Positions 1-7,950 are shown, numbered from the stretch's first letter. The stretch: 64,000 nt of DNA from Coriobacterium glomerans PW2 (GCF_000195315.1 NC_015389.1:558001-622000); one strand, 5' to 3'. A program made the numbers and translations. Notes: generated from the sequence alone by a model not told the origin.

Positions 1-2
1 AG

Positions 3-245
3 TCCGCCTGTCTCATGCGCCAGATGGGCGTCGAGACGCCACCGTCCCCGGAGGACGCCGCGCTCACGCTGGCTGCGGCCGGTCTTCCGCTTCCGCCCAC
101 CGACCAGGTGAGGCGGCAGCTCTGCGACGCTCTTGTTCTGTTCACCGAGGGAGGATTTCATTTTCTGGCCTGCCGCTGCGCGACATACCTCTCAGATCTT
201 CTCGGAGACAAGGAGCTGAGCGCCATGAGCGGCTCGTTCACGTAA
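3..245 (+). CDS. 3' end of an unidentified gene (partial)
   Basis: An open reading frame enters from the left edge and ends at TAA 243-245. The visible part is about 80 codons with G/C-rich third positions, so it is probably coding. An internal ATG lies at position 15, but the frame is open to the edge, so the real start is likely outside the window. The C-terminal piece has a mixed hydrophobic stretch near FHFLACRCATYL with two cysteines and no recognised motif. It ends 104 bases before the ferritin start. I do not recognise the family. Confidence 0.5.
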   Translation, partial: SACLMRQMGVETPPSPEDAALTLAAAGLPLPPTDQVRRQLCDALVLFTEGGFHFLACRCATYLSDLLGDKELSAMSGSFT

Positions 246-349
246 CCCGGGGAGGCGCTATGACGCGCCGGGGCAGCGAATCGCAACAGAGAACCAAGCC
301 GACGCGAACGCGCGTCGACCAGACGGACACGTTAGGAGACATGATCGAT

Positions 350-868
350 ATGGCTATGGACACAAAGGTCTACGAGGCTTTAAACGCGCAGATCAACGCT
401 GAGTTCTACTCGGCGTATCTGTACGTCACCTTCGCCGATTACTACGAGGAGCGCGGGCTCAAGGGCTTCGCGAGCTGGTATGTGATCCAGTCGCGCGAGG
501 AGCTTGACCACGGCATGGCGCTCAGGCGCTACCTGCTCGACAACGAGCAGACGCCCGTGCTCGAGGCGATCGAGAAGCCGACTGAGACATTCGACGACGA
601 TCTGGCACCGGTGGTGGCCGGGCTCGTGCACGAGGAGTACGTAACCGGACTCATAAACCACTGCTACGAGGTGGCGAGCTCCGTTCACGATGTTCGCGCG
701 ATGCAGATGCTCGACTGGTTCGTGCGCGAGCAGGCCGAGGAGGAGATGAACGCGCGCGATATGATCAGCAACATGAAGCTATTCGGATCCGACCCCAAAG
801 GCCTGTTCGATCTCGACCGAGAGAATCAGATGCGGGTGTACACGCCGCTGACGGCCCTGCCGCTCTAG
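350..868 (+). CDS. ftnA: Ferritin (non-heme iron storage)
   Basis: Bacterial ferritin that oxidises Fe(II) and stores Fe(III) in a 24-subunit cytosolic shell. The 172-residue product begins MAMDTKVYEALNAQ and carries the ferroxidase pattern: a Glu in NAEFYSAYLY, the EELDHG helix, an EEYVTG Glu and a REQAEEEM helix. Length matches bacterial FtnA (about 165-175 aa). The start at 350 is chosen because AGGAGA at 334-339 sits about 10 bases upstream. The longer frame from 260 adds an Arg/Thr-rich stretch that has no place in the ferritin fold, and ATG 341 is too close to the ribosome site. Identification of the family is firm; start choice is inference. Confidence 0.93.
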   Translation: MAMDTKVYEALNAQINAEFYSAYLYVTFADYYEERGLKGFASWYVIQSREELDHGMALRRYLLDNEQTPVLEAIEKPTETFDDDLAPVVAGLVHEEYVTGLINHCYEVASSVHDVRAMQMLDWFVREQAEEEMNARDMISNMKLFGSDPKGLFDLDRENQMRVYTPLTALPL

Positions 869-891
869 AGTCGCCCTCGAGCGGCCCCGCC

Positions 892-1869
892 ATGTGCGCG
901 GCACCCGGGGCCGCATGCGGGTCCGGCCCGTCGGTGGGGCGCTTCGCACCCTCCCCGTCGGGCCGCATGCATGCGGGAAACATCTATACGGCCCTTGTTT
1001 GCTGGCTCTCGCAGCGAAGCGCCGGGGGCTCCGTGGTCCTGCGCATCGAGGACCTCGACGAGCGGACGCGAAGCGGTCCGTGGGTCGATCTGCTGTTGGA
1101 CGATTTGCGCTGGCTCGGTCTGACGTGGGATATCGGGCCGCTGTGCCAGCGCGACCGTCTCGATCGATATGCCGCCGCGCTCGAGAGACTCGATCGGATG
1201 GGGCTCGTCTATCCGTGCTTCTGCACGCGCGCGGAGCTTCATAGCGTCTCGGCGCCGCATGGACCTTCTGACATGCCGATCTATCCGGGCACCTGCCGTT
1301 TCATGTCGAAGGCCGACATCGCGCGCGCCTCCGCCATCAGATCGCCTGCCAGACGCCTGAAGGTGCCCGATGCGGGAGATCCCGCCGGCAGGATCGATAT
1401 CCGCGATCGGGTCTACGGGTCCCGAACCGAGGTGCTCGCTCGCGATTGCGGAGATTTCGTGGTCCAGCGAAGCGATGGCGTCATCGCCTACCAATTGGCC
1501 GTGTGCGTCGACGACGCCGAGATGGGCGTCACCGAGGTGGTGCGCGGGCGCGATCTGCTGGGCTCGGTCGCCCCTCAGCGCTACCTTCAGAATCTACTGG
1601 GCTTCAAGCGGGTCTCCTATGCCCATGTCCCGCTTTTGGTGGCACCCGGCGGCAGACGGCTGTCGAAGCGCGATCGCGATCTGAATATGGGCGAGCTGCG
1701 CGCGCGCTTCGCGTCACCTGAGCGGCTTCTGGGTTGGCTCGCTCACCTCACGGGTCTGGCGCCTGATGCGACGCCCGTGAGCGCCGAGCGCCTCGCTGAG
1801 ACGTTCAGCTGGAGCCTCGTGCGCGCGCATCGCCGCGACATAGAGGTGTCCGCAGCCGATCTCGGATGA
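892..1869 (+). CDS. gluQ: Glutamyl-Q tRNA(Asp) synthetase
   Basis: A truncated glutamyl-tRNA synthetase paralogue that attaches glutamate to queuosine in the anticodon of tRNA(Asp). It has the class I HIGH-like motif (FAPSPSGRMHAGN, about residues 18-30), a CFC...C zinc-type cysteine cluster, and the KMSKS equivalent RRLSKRDRD. At 325 aa it lacks the anticodon-binding domain of GltX, which is the family hallmark. The start at 892 lies 23 bases after the ferritin stop, with no strong Shine-Dalgarno, so it may be co-transcribed with ferritin. A short, unusual GltX is the alternative, but the catalytic core length argues for GluQ. Confidence 0.9.
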   Translation: MCAAPGAACGSGPSVGRFAPSPSGRMHAGNIYTALVCWLSQRSAGGSVVLRIEDLDERTRSGPWVDLLLDDLRWLGLTWDIGPLCQRDRLDRYAAALERLDRMGLVYPCFCTRAELHSVSAPHGPSDMPIYPGTCRFMSKADIARASAIRSPARRLKVPDAGDPAGRIDIRDRVYGSRTEVLARDCGDFVVQRSDGVIAYQLAVCVDDAEMGVTEVVRGRDLLGSVAPQRYLQNLLGFKRVSYAHVPLLVAPGGRRLSKRDRDLNMGELRARFASPERLLGWLAHLTGLAPDATPVSAERLAETFSWSLVRAHRRDIEVSAADLG

Positions 1870-1974
1870 GCGATCACGGAGTTCTCGCGCGACGGGCCGC
1901 ATCCGCTCGATCGCCAGCTGGGAGAGATTTCGTTGCAAGAGAGCATATGATTGTGAAGAGTTCTGCGTTTTCGC

Positions 1975-2004
1975 TTGTGCAAGCGGGCGGAAGTGCGCTA
2001 TCAT
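1975..2004 (+). promoter_or_regulatory. Promoter of tRNA-Ser
   Basis: TTGTGC at 1975-1980 and TATCAT at 1999-2004 are separated by 18 bases and lie just upstream of the mature tRNA end at 2019. Both hexamers are close to the sigma-70 consensus. Confidence 0.55.
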
Positions 2005-2018
2005 CTACAGGCTCCCGC

Positions 2019-2109
2019 GGAGAGCTGACCGAGCGGCCGAAGGTGCTCGCCTGCTAAGCGAGTAATCCCCACAAGGGATTCTGGGGTTCGAATCCCCAGC
2101 TCTCCGCCA
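2019..2109 (+). tRNA. tRNA-Ser (anticodon GCU)
   Basis: The acceptor arm GGAGAGC (2019-2025) pairs with GCTCTCC (2099-2105), followed by discriminator G and an encoded CCA (2107-2109). The anticodon stem-loop CTCGC-CTGCTAA-GCGAG gives anticodon GCU (AGC/AGU serine codons). A long variable arm (about AATCCCCACAAGGGATT) and the TTCGAAT T-loop with flanking CTGGG/CCCAG confirm a class II tRNA-Ser of about 91 nt. Confidence 0.96.
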
Positions 2110-2130
2110 TTCATCCGTTATACAAATCTT

Positions 2131-2211
2131 CATAGCGCCCCTCTAGGGAGCGCATCGCGGCGGCCCGCTCGGTTGCCATCCTCATAGCGTCCCCAGAGGA
2201 GCGCATCGCGG
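2131..2211 (+). repeat. Imperfect 52-bp-period direct repeat
   Basis: The block CATAGCG-CCC-(C)TC/AG-AGGGAGCGCATCGCGGC at 2131-2161 recurs at 2183-2212 with a few substitutions. The first copy can fold as GCGCCCCT-CT-AGGGAGCGC. The repeats lie just after tRNA-Ser. No coding potential is evident. Confidence 0.45.
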
Positions 2212-2248
2212 CTGCAGCCCGGCTGTCCCATCGATGTCTTCATGAAGA

Positions 2249-2278
2249 GGGCACCGGATGCAATCGCCTCCGGTGCCC
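2249..2278 (-). terminator. Hairpin, possible terminator of the membrane-protein gene
   Basis: GGGCACCGGA (2249-2258) and TCCGGTGCCC (2269-2278) form a perfect 10-bp stem with a 10-nt loop. On the minus strand the stem is followed by CTCTTCAT, a moderately U-rich tail, and it lies about 70 bases after the stop of the minus-strand gene ending at 2349. Confidence 0.5.
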
Positions 2279-2348
2279 GAATCCACGGCAGATGATCTGC
2301 TCGGGCCGGCGCTCTCGTGCGGTGCCGCCCCACAGCGCGAAGAACCTG

Positions 2349-3041
2349 TCAGCTGCTCCGATGGAGAAATGACAAGCGCTTCCTGATCGCGTTCACGACC
2401 GGTGCGGGCTCGAGGCTCTCGAGCAGCTCACCGGAGTCCACGTTGTGGATGTAGCAATAGAATCTCTCGATGTTTCTCAGATTGTCGGGGACATCGATCT
2501 TCTTGCGGACGACGCGGAACAGCACGAGCAGCGAGGTGGCGACGAGCAGAAAGACCAATCCGCCGTACAAGGGCATGGGTTTGTTGCCATCGGTTTGGCT
2601 CAGGCAGAACGTCAGGGCAGCCAAGAAGTAGAAGAACATGGATACGATATAGAAGCACAGCGCGGAGTCATCGGGTCTGTGATGGTAGACGTCGCGGGCG
2701 CACTCGAAGCGCGTCGCGAACTCCCGCCGGTACATCTCATTTTCCGAATAGGAGTCATACATCTGCTTCAAGCTGCGGTAGTCCTCGTCGCTCAGACCGT
2801 CCTCGCTCATGCGATTGAGCACTTTCTCGCTCATGTGCATGAATATGCTCATCTCGGGGGTCAGCTGGACCTTGGTATCGAGAACCTGCTCAGCCGGGCG
2901 GGCCTCCTTGTCCTTCCGCTTCTTCTTGCACTTCTTCTTCGAGGACTTCTTTTCCTGCTTTTCCGGCTCAGGGATCTCTTCGAATTCAAACAGGAGGTCC
3001 TTGTCGATCTTCTTCGTTTTCTTAACCATGTGTGATACCAT
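2349..3041 (-). CDS. Small membrane protein of unknown function
   Basis: A 230-residue protein with a Lys/Glu-rich cytosolic N-terminal half (including a KKCKKKRKDKE-type basic cluster around residues 35-48) and two membrane segments (about FYIVSMFFYFLAALTFCLS and YGGLVFLLVATSLLVLFRVV). Its C-terminal tail is charged. ATG 3029 (MVKKTKK) is an alternative start; neither start has a strong Shine-Dalgarno. It is monocistronic, facing away from the DeoR gene. I do not recognise a family; a two-TM topology with cytosolic ends is the only structural statement the sequence supports. Confidence 0.7.
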   Translation of the reverse strand: MVSHMVKKTKKIDKDLLFEFEEIPEPEKQEKKSSKKKCKKKRKDKEARPAEQVLDTKVQLTPEMSIFMHMSEKVLNRMSEDGLSDEDYRSLKQMYDSYSENEMYRREFATRFECARDVYHHRPDDSALCFYIVSMFFYFLAALTFCLSQTDGNKPMPLYGGLVFLLVATSLLVLFRVVRKKIDVPDNLRNIERFYCYIHNVDSGELLESLEPAPVVNAIRKRLSFLHRSS

Positions 3042-3270
3042 CCCCGTGCGTCGTCGTGCTCAGCTTCGATGAGGCGGAGCTCGGAAGAAGGAGCGGAAGC
3101 GAGTGAAGTCGCGCGCTCGCAGCCATCTCAGCGATCGACTCCATGATCCCGCTCACCCCCTCTGTCGTTGCGAACAGCTCATGCCATCGATTCGCCACAG
3201 GGTAGCCCAGGCGAATCTGATACGTAAATATGCAGTATAGGCCGTATCACCTTATCTGTCGACTGCGATC

Positions 3271-4068
3271 TCATATACGGTCGGTTTTGCTCAGCGGACA
3301 GGGCTCGATCGGCACCCGCCGCACTTCGGCCACGCCCGAGGCGCTCAGCACCCTCACATCGGCATCCGATGCGGTCTCATCGGTGATGAGAAGATCGATG
3401 CGATCGAGAGCGGCGTAGGTGAAGCCCGCTTCCGCCCCGATCTTGCTCGCGTCCGCGAGAAGCACCACATGGTCCGCCCGCTCGACCATGAGCGAGTTCA
3501 CGGTCGCCTCCTGCTGGGCGCACGAGGTGACACCGGTCGCCGTCGAGATGCCCGCGCATCCCACAAAGCAGGTCGTAGCCGAGACGCTCCTAATATTTGC
3601 CAGGGCGAACTCGCCTGACAGCACGCCGCGAGGGGGCCGTATCTCACCGCCGGTGACCAGAACGGTCGCGCTCGGCGGCACGCTGAGCTCGTGGGTCGCC
3701 GAGCTGTTGGTGACTATGGTCACGTCGCGCGCGGCGATGTGCGCGATGACCATGAGCGCGGTCTCGCTCGTGTTGATGAACAGCAGCTCGTGATCGCTCA
3801 CGAGCGCTGCCGCGGCCCGCGCGATGGCCGACATCGCGCGATGTCGCGCGGATGCCGCGCGATCGGCGGCATCGTCTGCCAGGACCGCCTCCCCGTAGCG
3901 GCGATAGATGAGGCCGGTCTTCTCGAGGGAGTCGAGATCCCGTCGGATCGTGAGCGGTGAGACGCCCATCTGCTCGGCGAGCAGACCGACGCCGATCCTG
4001 CCGGCTCGCCGCAGCGTCTGGAGGATGTCCTCGCGTCTCTGCGTGACAAATGATCTGGTCTGCTTCAT
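3271..4068 (-). CDS. DeoR-family transcriptional repressor of the ula-type PTS operon
   Basis: A 265-residue DeoR/GlpR-type regulator. Residues about 8-62 form the N-terminal winged HTH (ILQTLRRAGRIGVGLLAEQMG then SPLTIRRDLDSLEKTGLI, the family signature). The remainder is the sugar-phosphate sensor domain with the VTNSSATHEL and FVGCAGIS blocks of the isomerase-like fold. ATG 4068 is chosen over an in-frame ATG at 4179 because HTH numbering and length (250-265 aa) then match the family and the extra residues are Arg-rich noise. It is divergent from the PTS operon at 4364, so it very probably regulates it in response to a phosphorylated intermediate, as UlaR does for ulaABCDEF. Confidence 0.9.
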   Translation of the reverse strand: MKQTRSFVTQRREDILQTLRRAGRIGVGLLAEQMGVSPLTIRRDLDSLEKTGLIYRRYGEAVLADDAADRAASARHRAMSAIARAAAALVSDHELLFINTSETALMVIAHIAARDVTIVTNSSATHELSVPPSATVLVTGGEIRPPRGVLSGEFALANIRSVSATTCFVGCAGISTATGVTSCAQQEATVNSLMVERADHVVLLADASKIGAEAGFTYAALDRIDLLITDETASDADVRVLSASGVAEVRRVPIEPCPLSKTDRI

Positions 4069-4186
4069 ATGCCGTTTCCGTCCTGCGATGCGTATCCTTC
4101 GGCCGCGCGCGACCCGAAGACGGCTGCGCGCGGGCTCCAATCGTCTACATGACACTATAGATGAGAAGGGCTCAGGCAATGCGTCT

Positions 4187-4228
4187 ATTCAAAATTGAAT
4201 GTTTTGAACACTTAAATGCTCCATTCAA
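4187..4228. promoter_or_regulatory. Cluster of ATTCAA/TTGAA half-sites
   Basis: Four related half-sites lie in the A/T-rich divergent intergenic region: ATTCAA 4187-4192, TTGAAT 4195-4200, TTGAAC 4204-4209 and ATTCAA 4223-4228. The first two form a dyad with a 2-bp spacer. A cluster of this kind between a DeoR regulator and its likely target is a plausible operator; binding is inferred. Confidence 0.45.
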
Positions 4229-4286
4229 CCCAAAAAAAAGACCGTTTACGTTAAAACCGTTATATTAAAATGATCTTATCGCTCAT

Positions 4287-4300
4287 ATGTGATATCACAT
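4287..4300. promoter_or_regulatory. Perfect 14-bp palindrome ATGTGATATCACAT
   Basis: ATGTGATATCACAT is a perfect palindrome about 64 bases before the EIIA start and just downstream of the A/T-rich putative promoter (TTTACG 4245-4250, TAAAAT 4266-4271). It resembles compact TGTGA/TCACA dyads, but the spacing (2 bp) is not that of Crp. Two GGACATGA repeats (4302-4309 and 4322-4329, 20-bp period) follow it. Likely an operator in the 5' leader. Confidence 0.45.
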
Positions 4301-4363
4301 TGGACATGAAAGCATCGTCTCGGACATGAGTCCGACATCGGGGCGACAGATACAGGAGGGGCT

Positions 4364-4825
4364 ATGCTACTCAAGGAAATCTATGATCGGGGCCATTACG
4401 CGTTCACCGCCGGTCCGCTCAGCTGGAGGGAGGCGATACGCGCGTGCTGCGCTCCGCTCATGGCCGATGGCACCATCGAGCCGATCTACGCTGAGGAGAT
4501 CATCGCATGCGTGGAGAAGCACGGGCCCTACATCGTGCTCATCCCAGGCGTCGCCATGCCGCACTCGACGGAGAACGCGACCGGATGCAACGCCACGGCC
4601 ATCGGGTTCATGCGCTGCTCCGAACCCGTTTCCTTCGAGCAGGGCAATCCCGAGCGCGACGCGCAGATATTCTTCACGCTGTGCGACACCGATCAGGAGA
4701 CCCATTTCGCCAACATGGCCAAGCTCTACAGCATCTTGACCGACGATGCCGTCGTCGCCAAGCTCAAGCTCGCGACCCGCGCCCAGGATCTGCTCGAGAT
4801 CGACAAGCTGGTGCAGGGGGGCTAG
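4364..4825 (+). CDS. ulaC: PTS EIIA component, ascorbate/fructose type
   Basis: A 153-residue cytosolic phosphocarrier that receives phosphate from HPr on a histidine and passes it to EIIB. It is a type-2 EIIA (PTS_EIIA_2 fold); His67 in the PGVAMPHS motif is the phosphorylation site. AGGAGGGG lies just before ATG 4364. It is the first gene of the operon with EIIC and EIIB, and its length matches UlaC. The ascorbate label comes from the companion EIIC and the UlaG/UlaE homologues downstream; the true substrate could be a related acidic sugar. Confidence 0.88.
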   Translation: MLLKEIYDRGHYAFTAGPLSWREAIRACCAPLMADGTIEPIYAEEIIACVEKHGPYIVLIPGVAMPHSTENATGCNATAIGFMRCSEPVSFEQGNPERDAQIFFTLCDTDQETHFANMAKLYSILTDDAVVAKLKLATRAQDLLEIDKLVQGG

Positions 4826-4894
4826 AGGGCCCCGACTCCCGGCGATGCCCGCCGCGGATCCCTCATGTGGTATTCAACATCGAAAGGAGCTCCC

Positions 4895-6442
4895 ATGGAC
4901 GCGCTCTTGGCAATCTGGTCCTGGTTTGCAGACAACATCCTCACGCAGCCCGCCTATTTCATCGGTTGCATCGTCGTGGTGGGCTACGCCCTGCTCAAAA
5001 AGCCGATCTACGACATCATCGCCGGCTTCATCAAAGCCGTCATAGGCTATCAGATCCTGCTCGTCGGCTCCGGGGGGCTGGTGAGCGCGTTTCGCCCGGT
5101 GCTCGTGGGGCTGAAGGCGCGCTTCAATCTGTCGGCCATGGTCATCGATCCCTACTTCGGTCAGAACGCCGTTCAAGCCGGCATGGAGGACCCCCACGGG
5201 CCCGCGTTCATCGCCGGGCATACGTTTTCGAGCGTGATGTTTCTGCTGCTGTTCGCCTTCGTGCTCAATATCATCCTCGTCGCGCTCAAGCGCTACACGA
5301 AGTGTCGCGCCCTGTTCACCACCGGGCACGTCCAAGTGCAGCAGGCGACGACTGCGTTCTGGCTCGTGCTGTTCTGCTTTCCGCAGCTGAACGATGTCAC
5401 CGTACTCGCTGTGATGACGGTGCTTCTGGGAGTGTACTGGGCGGTGGGCGCCAATCTGTGCATCGGCCCCACGCAGGACCTCACCGACGGCGCCGGGCTC
5501 ACCATCGCCCATCAGCAGATGTTCGGCGTTTACGTTTCGAGCAGGATCGCCGCGTGGATGGGTACCCGATCAAAAAAGCGCCTGCGCAGGATCGAAGACA
5601 TTCAGATGCCGGGATTCCTCAAGATCTTCAACGAGAATCTGGTGTCGACCGCCATCCTCATGACGGTGTTCTTCGGTGCGATCCTCGTTGTGCTCGGCAA
5701 GCCGTTTCTGGTGGAACAGCATTTCATGACCGAGAATCAGGATTTCCTGATGTACATCCTCACCACATCGTTCAGCTTCGCGGTGTATCTATCGATCTTG
5801 CAGCTCGGCGTCCGCACCTTTGTGACCGAGCTGACCAATTCGTTCCACGGCATCTCGTCCAAGCTGCTCAAGGGCTCTGTGCCCGGCGTCGACTGCGCGG
5901 TGACCTACGGCTTCGGATCGCCCAATGCCGTGACCGTGGGCTTCCTGTTCGGCGCTCTCGGCCAGTTTCTCGCCATCGCGGGGCTGCTCATCTTGAAGAG
6001 CCCGGTCGTGGTCATAGCCGGCTTCGTCCCGCTGTTCTTCGACAACGCGACCATCGGCGTGTACGCCAACAACAAGGGCGGTCTCAAGGCGTGCATCGTC
6101 TTGCCCTTCGTCTCGGGTCTGCTGCAGGTCTTCGGATCGGCGCTCATCGCGGGCTGGGTCGGCATGGCGGCATACGGCGGCTATCTGGGAATGTGGGACT
6201 GGGCGGTCGTGTGGCCCGTTATGACCGGCGTCATGCGGATCCTGTCGTTCGCGGGTCTCGCGATCGTTGTGATCGCTCTGCTCGCGATCCCGCAGCTGCA
6301 GTACCGCGCGAACAGGGACACGTACTTCATGGAGGTGGAGGACTATCCCCGCGCCAAGCGGATGCGCGCCGAGCGCGCTCGCGCAGGCCGCGCCGAGCAG
6401 CCCGATCCCGACCAGGCGGTGCCCGTGCCGGCGAAGCGCTAG
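4895..6442 (+). CDS. ulaA: PTS EIIC permease, ascorbate (UlaA/SgaT) family
   Basis: A 515-residue integral membrane permease of the AG superfamily of PTS transporters, moving an ascorbate-like sugar acid during phosphorylation. It is rich in hydrophobic helices and shows UlaA-type blocks such as YQILLVGSGGLVSAFRP, TTGHVQVQQA and YGFGSPNAVTVGF. AAAGGAG at 4883-4889 fixes the start at ATG 4895; an upstream in-frame ATG at 4865 lacks a ribosome site. The C-terminal 35 residues are charged and Arg-rich. It follows EIIA by 69 bases and precedes EIIB by about 100. Confidence 0.92.
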   Translation: MDALLAIWSWFADNILTQPAYFIGCIVVVGYALLKKPIYDIIAGFIKAVIGYQILLVGSGGLVSAFRPVLVGLKARFNLSAMVIDPYFGQNAVQAGMEDPHGPAFIAGHTFSSVMFLLLFAFVLNIILVALKRYTKCRALFTTGHVQVQQATTAFWLVLFCFPQLNDVTVLAVMTVLLGVYWAVGANLCIGPTQDLTDGAGLTIAHQQMFGVYVSSRIAAWMGTRSKKRLRRIEDIQMPGFLKIFNENLVSTAILMTVFFGAILVVLGKPFLVEQHFMTENQDFLMYILTTSFSFAVYLSILQLGVRTFVTELTNSFHGISSKLLKGSVPGVDCAVTYGFGSPNAVTVGFLFGALGQFLAIAGLLILKSPVVVIAGFVPLFFDNATIGVYANNKGGLKACIVLPFVSGLLQVFGSALIAGWVGMAAYGGYLGMWDWAVVWPVMTGVMRILSFAGLAIVVIALLAIPQLQYRANRDTYFMEVEDYPRAKRMRAERARAGRAEQPDPDQAVPVPAKR

Positions 6443-6484
6443 TCATATCTGTCAGCGGGGCCGCCCTCACGGGGGTCCCGCGCC

Positions 6485-6508
6485 CATCGGAGGCGATCGC
6501 CTCCGATG
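6485..6508. promoter_or_regulatory. Perfect 24-bp palindrome between EIIC and EIIB genes
   Basis: The half CATCGGAGGCGA (6485-6496) is followed immediately by its exact reverse complement (6497-6508). It lies 42 bases after the EIIC stop and 36 bases before the EIIB start, with no T-tract after it. In RNA it would fold into a strong hairpin; in DNA it could be a protein site. Role unknown. Confidence 0.5.
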
Positions 6509-6544
6509 CAAACAGGACCCAAGGGTCCGGAACGGAGCAATCTC

Positions 6545-6853
6545 ATGAATGCAAAGATCCTCGTCGCGTGCGCCAACGGAGCCGGAACGTCGCTCATGAT
6601 GAAGATGACCGTCGAGCGCGTGACAAAACGGCTCGGCATGGCCGTCGCCGACATCCACCACTGCGCCCTCTCAGAGGCGGTCAGCTCGGCGCGCCAGTTT
6701 GATATCGTGTTCGCACCGCTCAACTTCAAGGATATGTACAGCGAGGCAGAAAGCGCCGGGGTGTGCGTGATCGGCCTGCGCAACGTCTTGTCCGATGCCG
6801 AGGTCGAGAAGCATCTGGTCGAGTGCGGCCAGGTGGAGAAGTTCAAGGCATAG
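6545..6853 (+). CDS. ulaB: PTS EIIB component, ascorbate type
   Basis: A 102-residue cytosolic EIIB that relays phosphate from EIIA to sugar via Cys9 in the P-loop NAKILVACANGAGTSLMM. Length and loop match UlaB (about 100 aa). The start at 6545 is chosen because the protein then begins at the first beta strand and GGAG lies 9-12 bases upstream; an ATG at 6506 adds 13 unrelated residues and overlaps the palindrome. Confidence 0.9.
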   Translation: MNAKILVACANGAGTSLMMKMTVERVTKRLGMAVADIHHCALSEAVSSARQFDIVFAPLNFKDMYSEAESAGVCVIGLRNVLSDAEVEKHLVECGQVEKFKA

Positions 6854-6894
6854 CGATGGCTGATGCGCCGAGGCGATCGGCTGGGAGGCGAGAG

Positions 6895-7950
6895 ATGCGA
6901 TACGAAAAAAAGGTCATTGCGAGAATGGATCTCTGCTATGCCATAGGCATGCTGCGCGGAGGCGGTGCCGACAGCCTGCTGATCGGTCCGGAGAAAAGCG
7001 GTGCGATCAAGCGCTACGCGCTCGACGGCGAGCCCATGGAGACGGTCTCGGAGGGCCCTGGCGGCGTCATGACGATCGCCCAGGTGCCGGGTCGCACCGA
7101 TCAGGTCCTGGCGACAAGCGGATTCTTCTCTCCGAACCACGGCGGCGACGAGGCGCGGATCGTGTGCCATACCCGCGCCGCGGATGGCACATGGTGCAGC
7201 TCGCTGGTCTGCGCGCTGCCCTATGTGCACCGCTTCGGCATCGTTCGGGGCGCGGATGCTCGAACGTGGCTCATCGCGTGCACCATCAAGGGCGCCTGTC
7301 GGGATCTGAAAGATGACTGGTCGCGCCCGGGCGCGATCTACGTGGGGCTCATCGACGCCGATCTGGCGAGCTACGACGCCGCCCACCCGCTCAAGATGAC
7401 CGAGCTCGCCTGCTGCCAGGTTCAGAACCACGGTTTCTGGACGCCTGAGGACGCAGCGTTCGCGCTGGTCTCAACCGCCGCCGGCGTCTTCCGTTTCACG
7501 CCGCCGGCGACCCCGGATGCCACATGGGAGCAGCGGTGCCTGATCGTCGGGGCGACCAGCGATATATGCGCGGTCGATCTCGACGGCGACGGGGTCCTGG
7601 AGATCGTCACCCTCGCGCCGTTTCACGGCGACACGATCAGCGTATGGCACGAGGCGGCCGCCCCGGACATCTACGAGCGGGTGTGGAGCGCACCGCAGCG
7701 CCGAGAGTTCCTGCACGCCATCTGGGGCGGCACCCTCCAAGGCGAGCCCGCCGCCCTCGTGGGCGCGCGCCGGGGCGCGCGAGAGCTGCTCCGGCTGTCA
7801 CATGAGCGGGGCGCCTATCGGCTCGAGGTCGTGGACAGCGGTGCCGGCCCGGCCAACTGCATGGTGTTTCAGCACGCGGGCGCCGACGTGATCGCAGCGG
7901 CCAATCGCGAAACGGACGAGATCGCCCTCTACGCGCCTCCCCGCGCCTGA
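6895..7950 (+). CDS. FG-GAP/VCBS-like beta-propeller protein in PTS operon
   Basis: A 351-residue protein without signal peptide or membrane segment, encoded 41 bases after EIIB with GGGAGG at 6883-6888. It has repeated beta-strand-like units and one clear calcium-type loop, ICAVDLDGDGVLEIVTL (DxDxDG, about residues 222-238), as in FG-GAP/VCBS propeller blades. Those families are usually extracellular, so a cytosolic version inside a sugar-acid PTS operon is odd. It could be an isomerase, lactonase or sensor built on a beta-propeller (compare lactonases of the 6-phosphogluconolactonase fold). I do not assign a reaction. Confidence 0.7.
   Translation: MRYEKKVIARMDLCYAIGMLRGGGADSLLIGPEKSGAIKRYALDGEPMETVSEGPGGVMTIAQVPGRTDQVLATSGFFSPNHGGDEARIVCHTRAADGTWCSSLVCALPYVHRFGIVRGADARTWLIACTIKGACRDLKDDWSRPGAIYVGLIDADLASYDAAHPLKMTELACCQVQNHGFWTPEDAAFALVSTAAGVFRFTPPATPDATWEQRCLIVGATSDICAVDLDGDGVLEIVTLAPFHGDTISVWHEAAAPDIYERVWSAPQRREFLHAIWGGTLQGEPAALVGARRGARELLRLSHERGAYRLEVVDSGAGPANCMVFQHAGADVIAAANRETDEIALYAPPRA

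Noticed and set aside
2131-2211. CRISPR array after tRNA-Ser
   Set aside because: Only two imperfect repeats are present, with no further units and no cas genes in the window.
4287-4300. Crp-type site reading of the TGTGA/TCACA palindrome
   Set aside because: Crp needs a 6-bp spacer between TGTGA and TCACA; here it is 2 bp.
4507-6702. A 731-codon open frame across EIIA, EIIC and EIIB genes
   Set aside because: It is out of frame with three clear PTS genes, is extremely Arg/His-rich and has no family similarity, as expected for a shadow frame in G/C-rich DNA.
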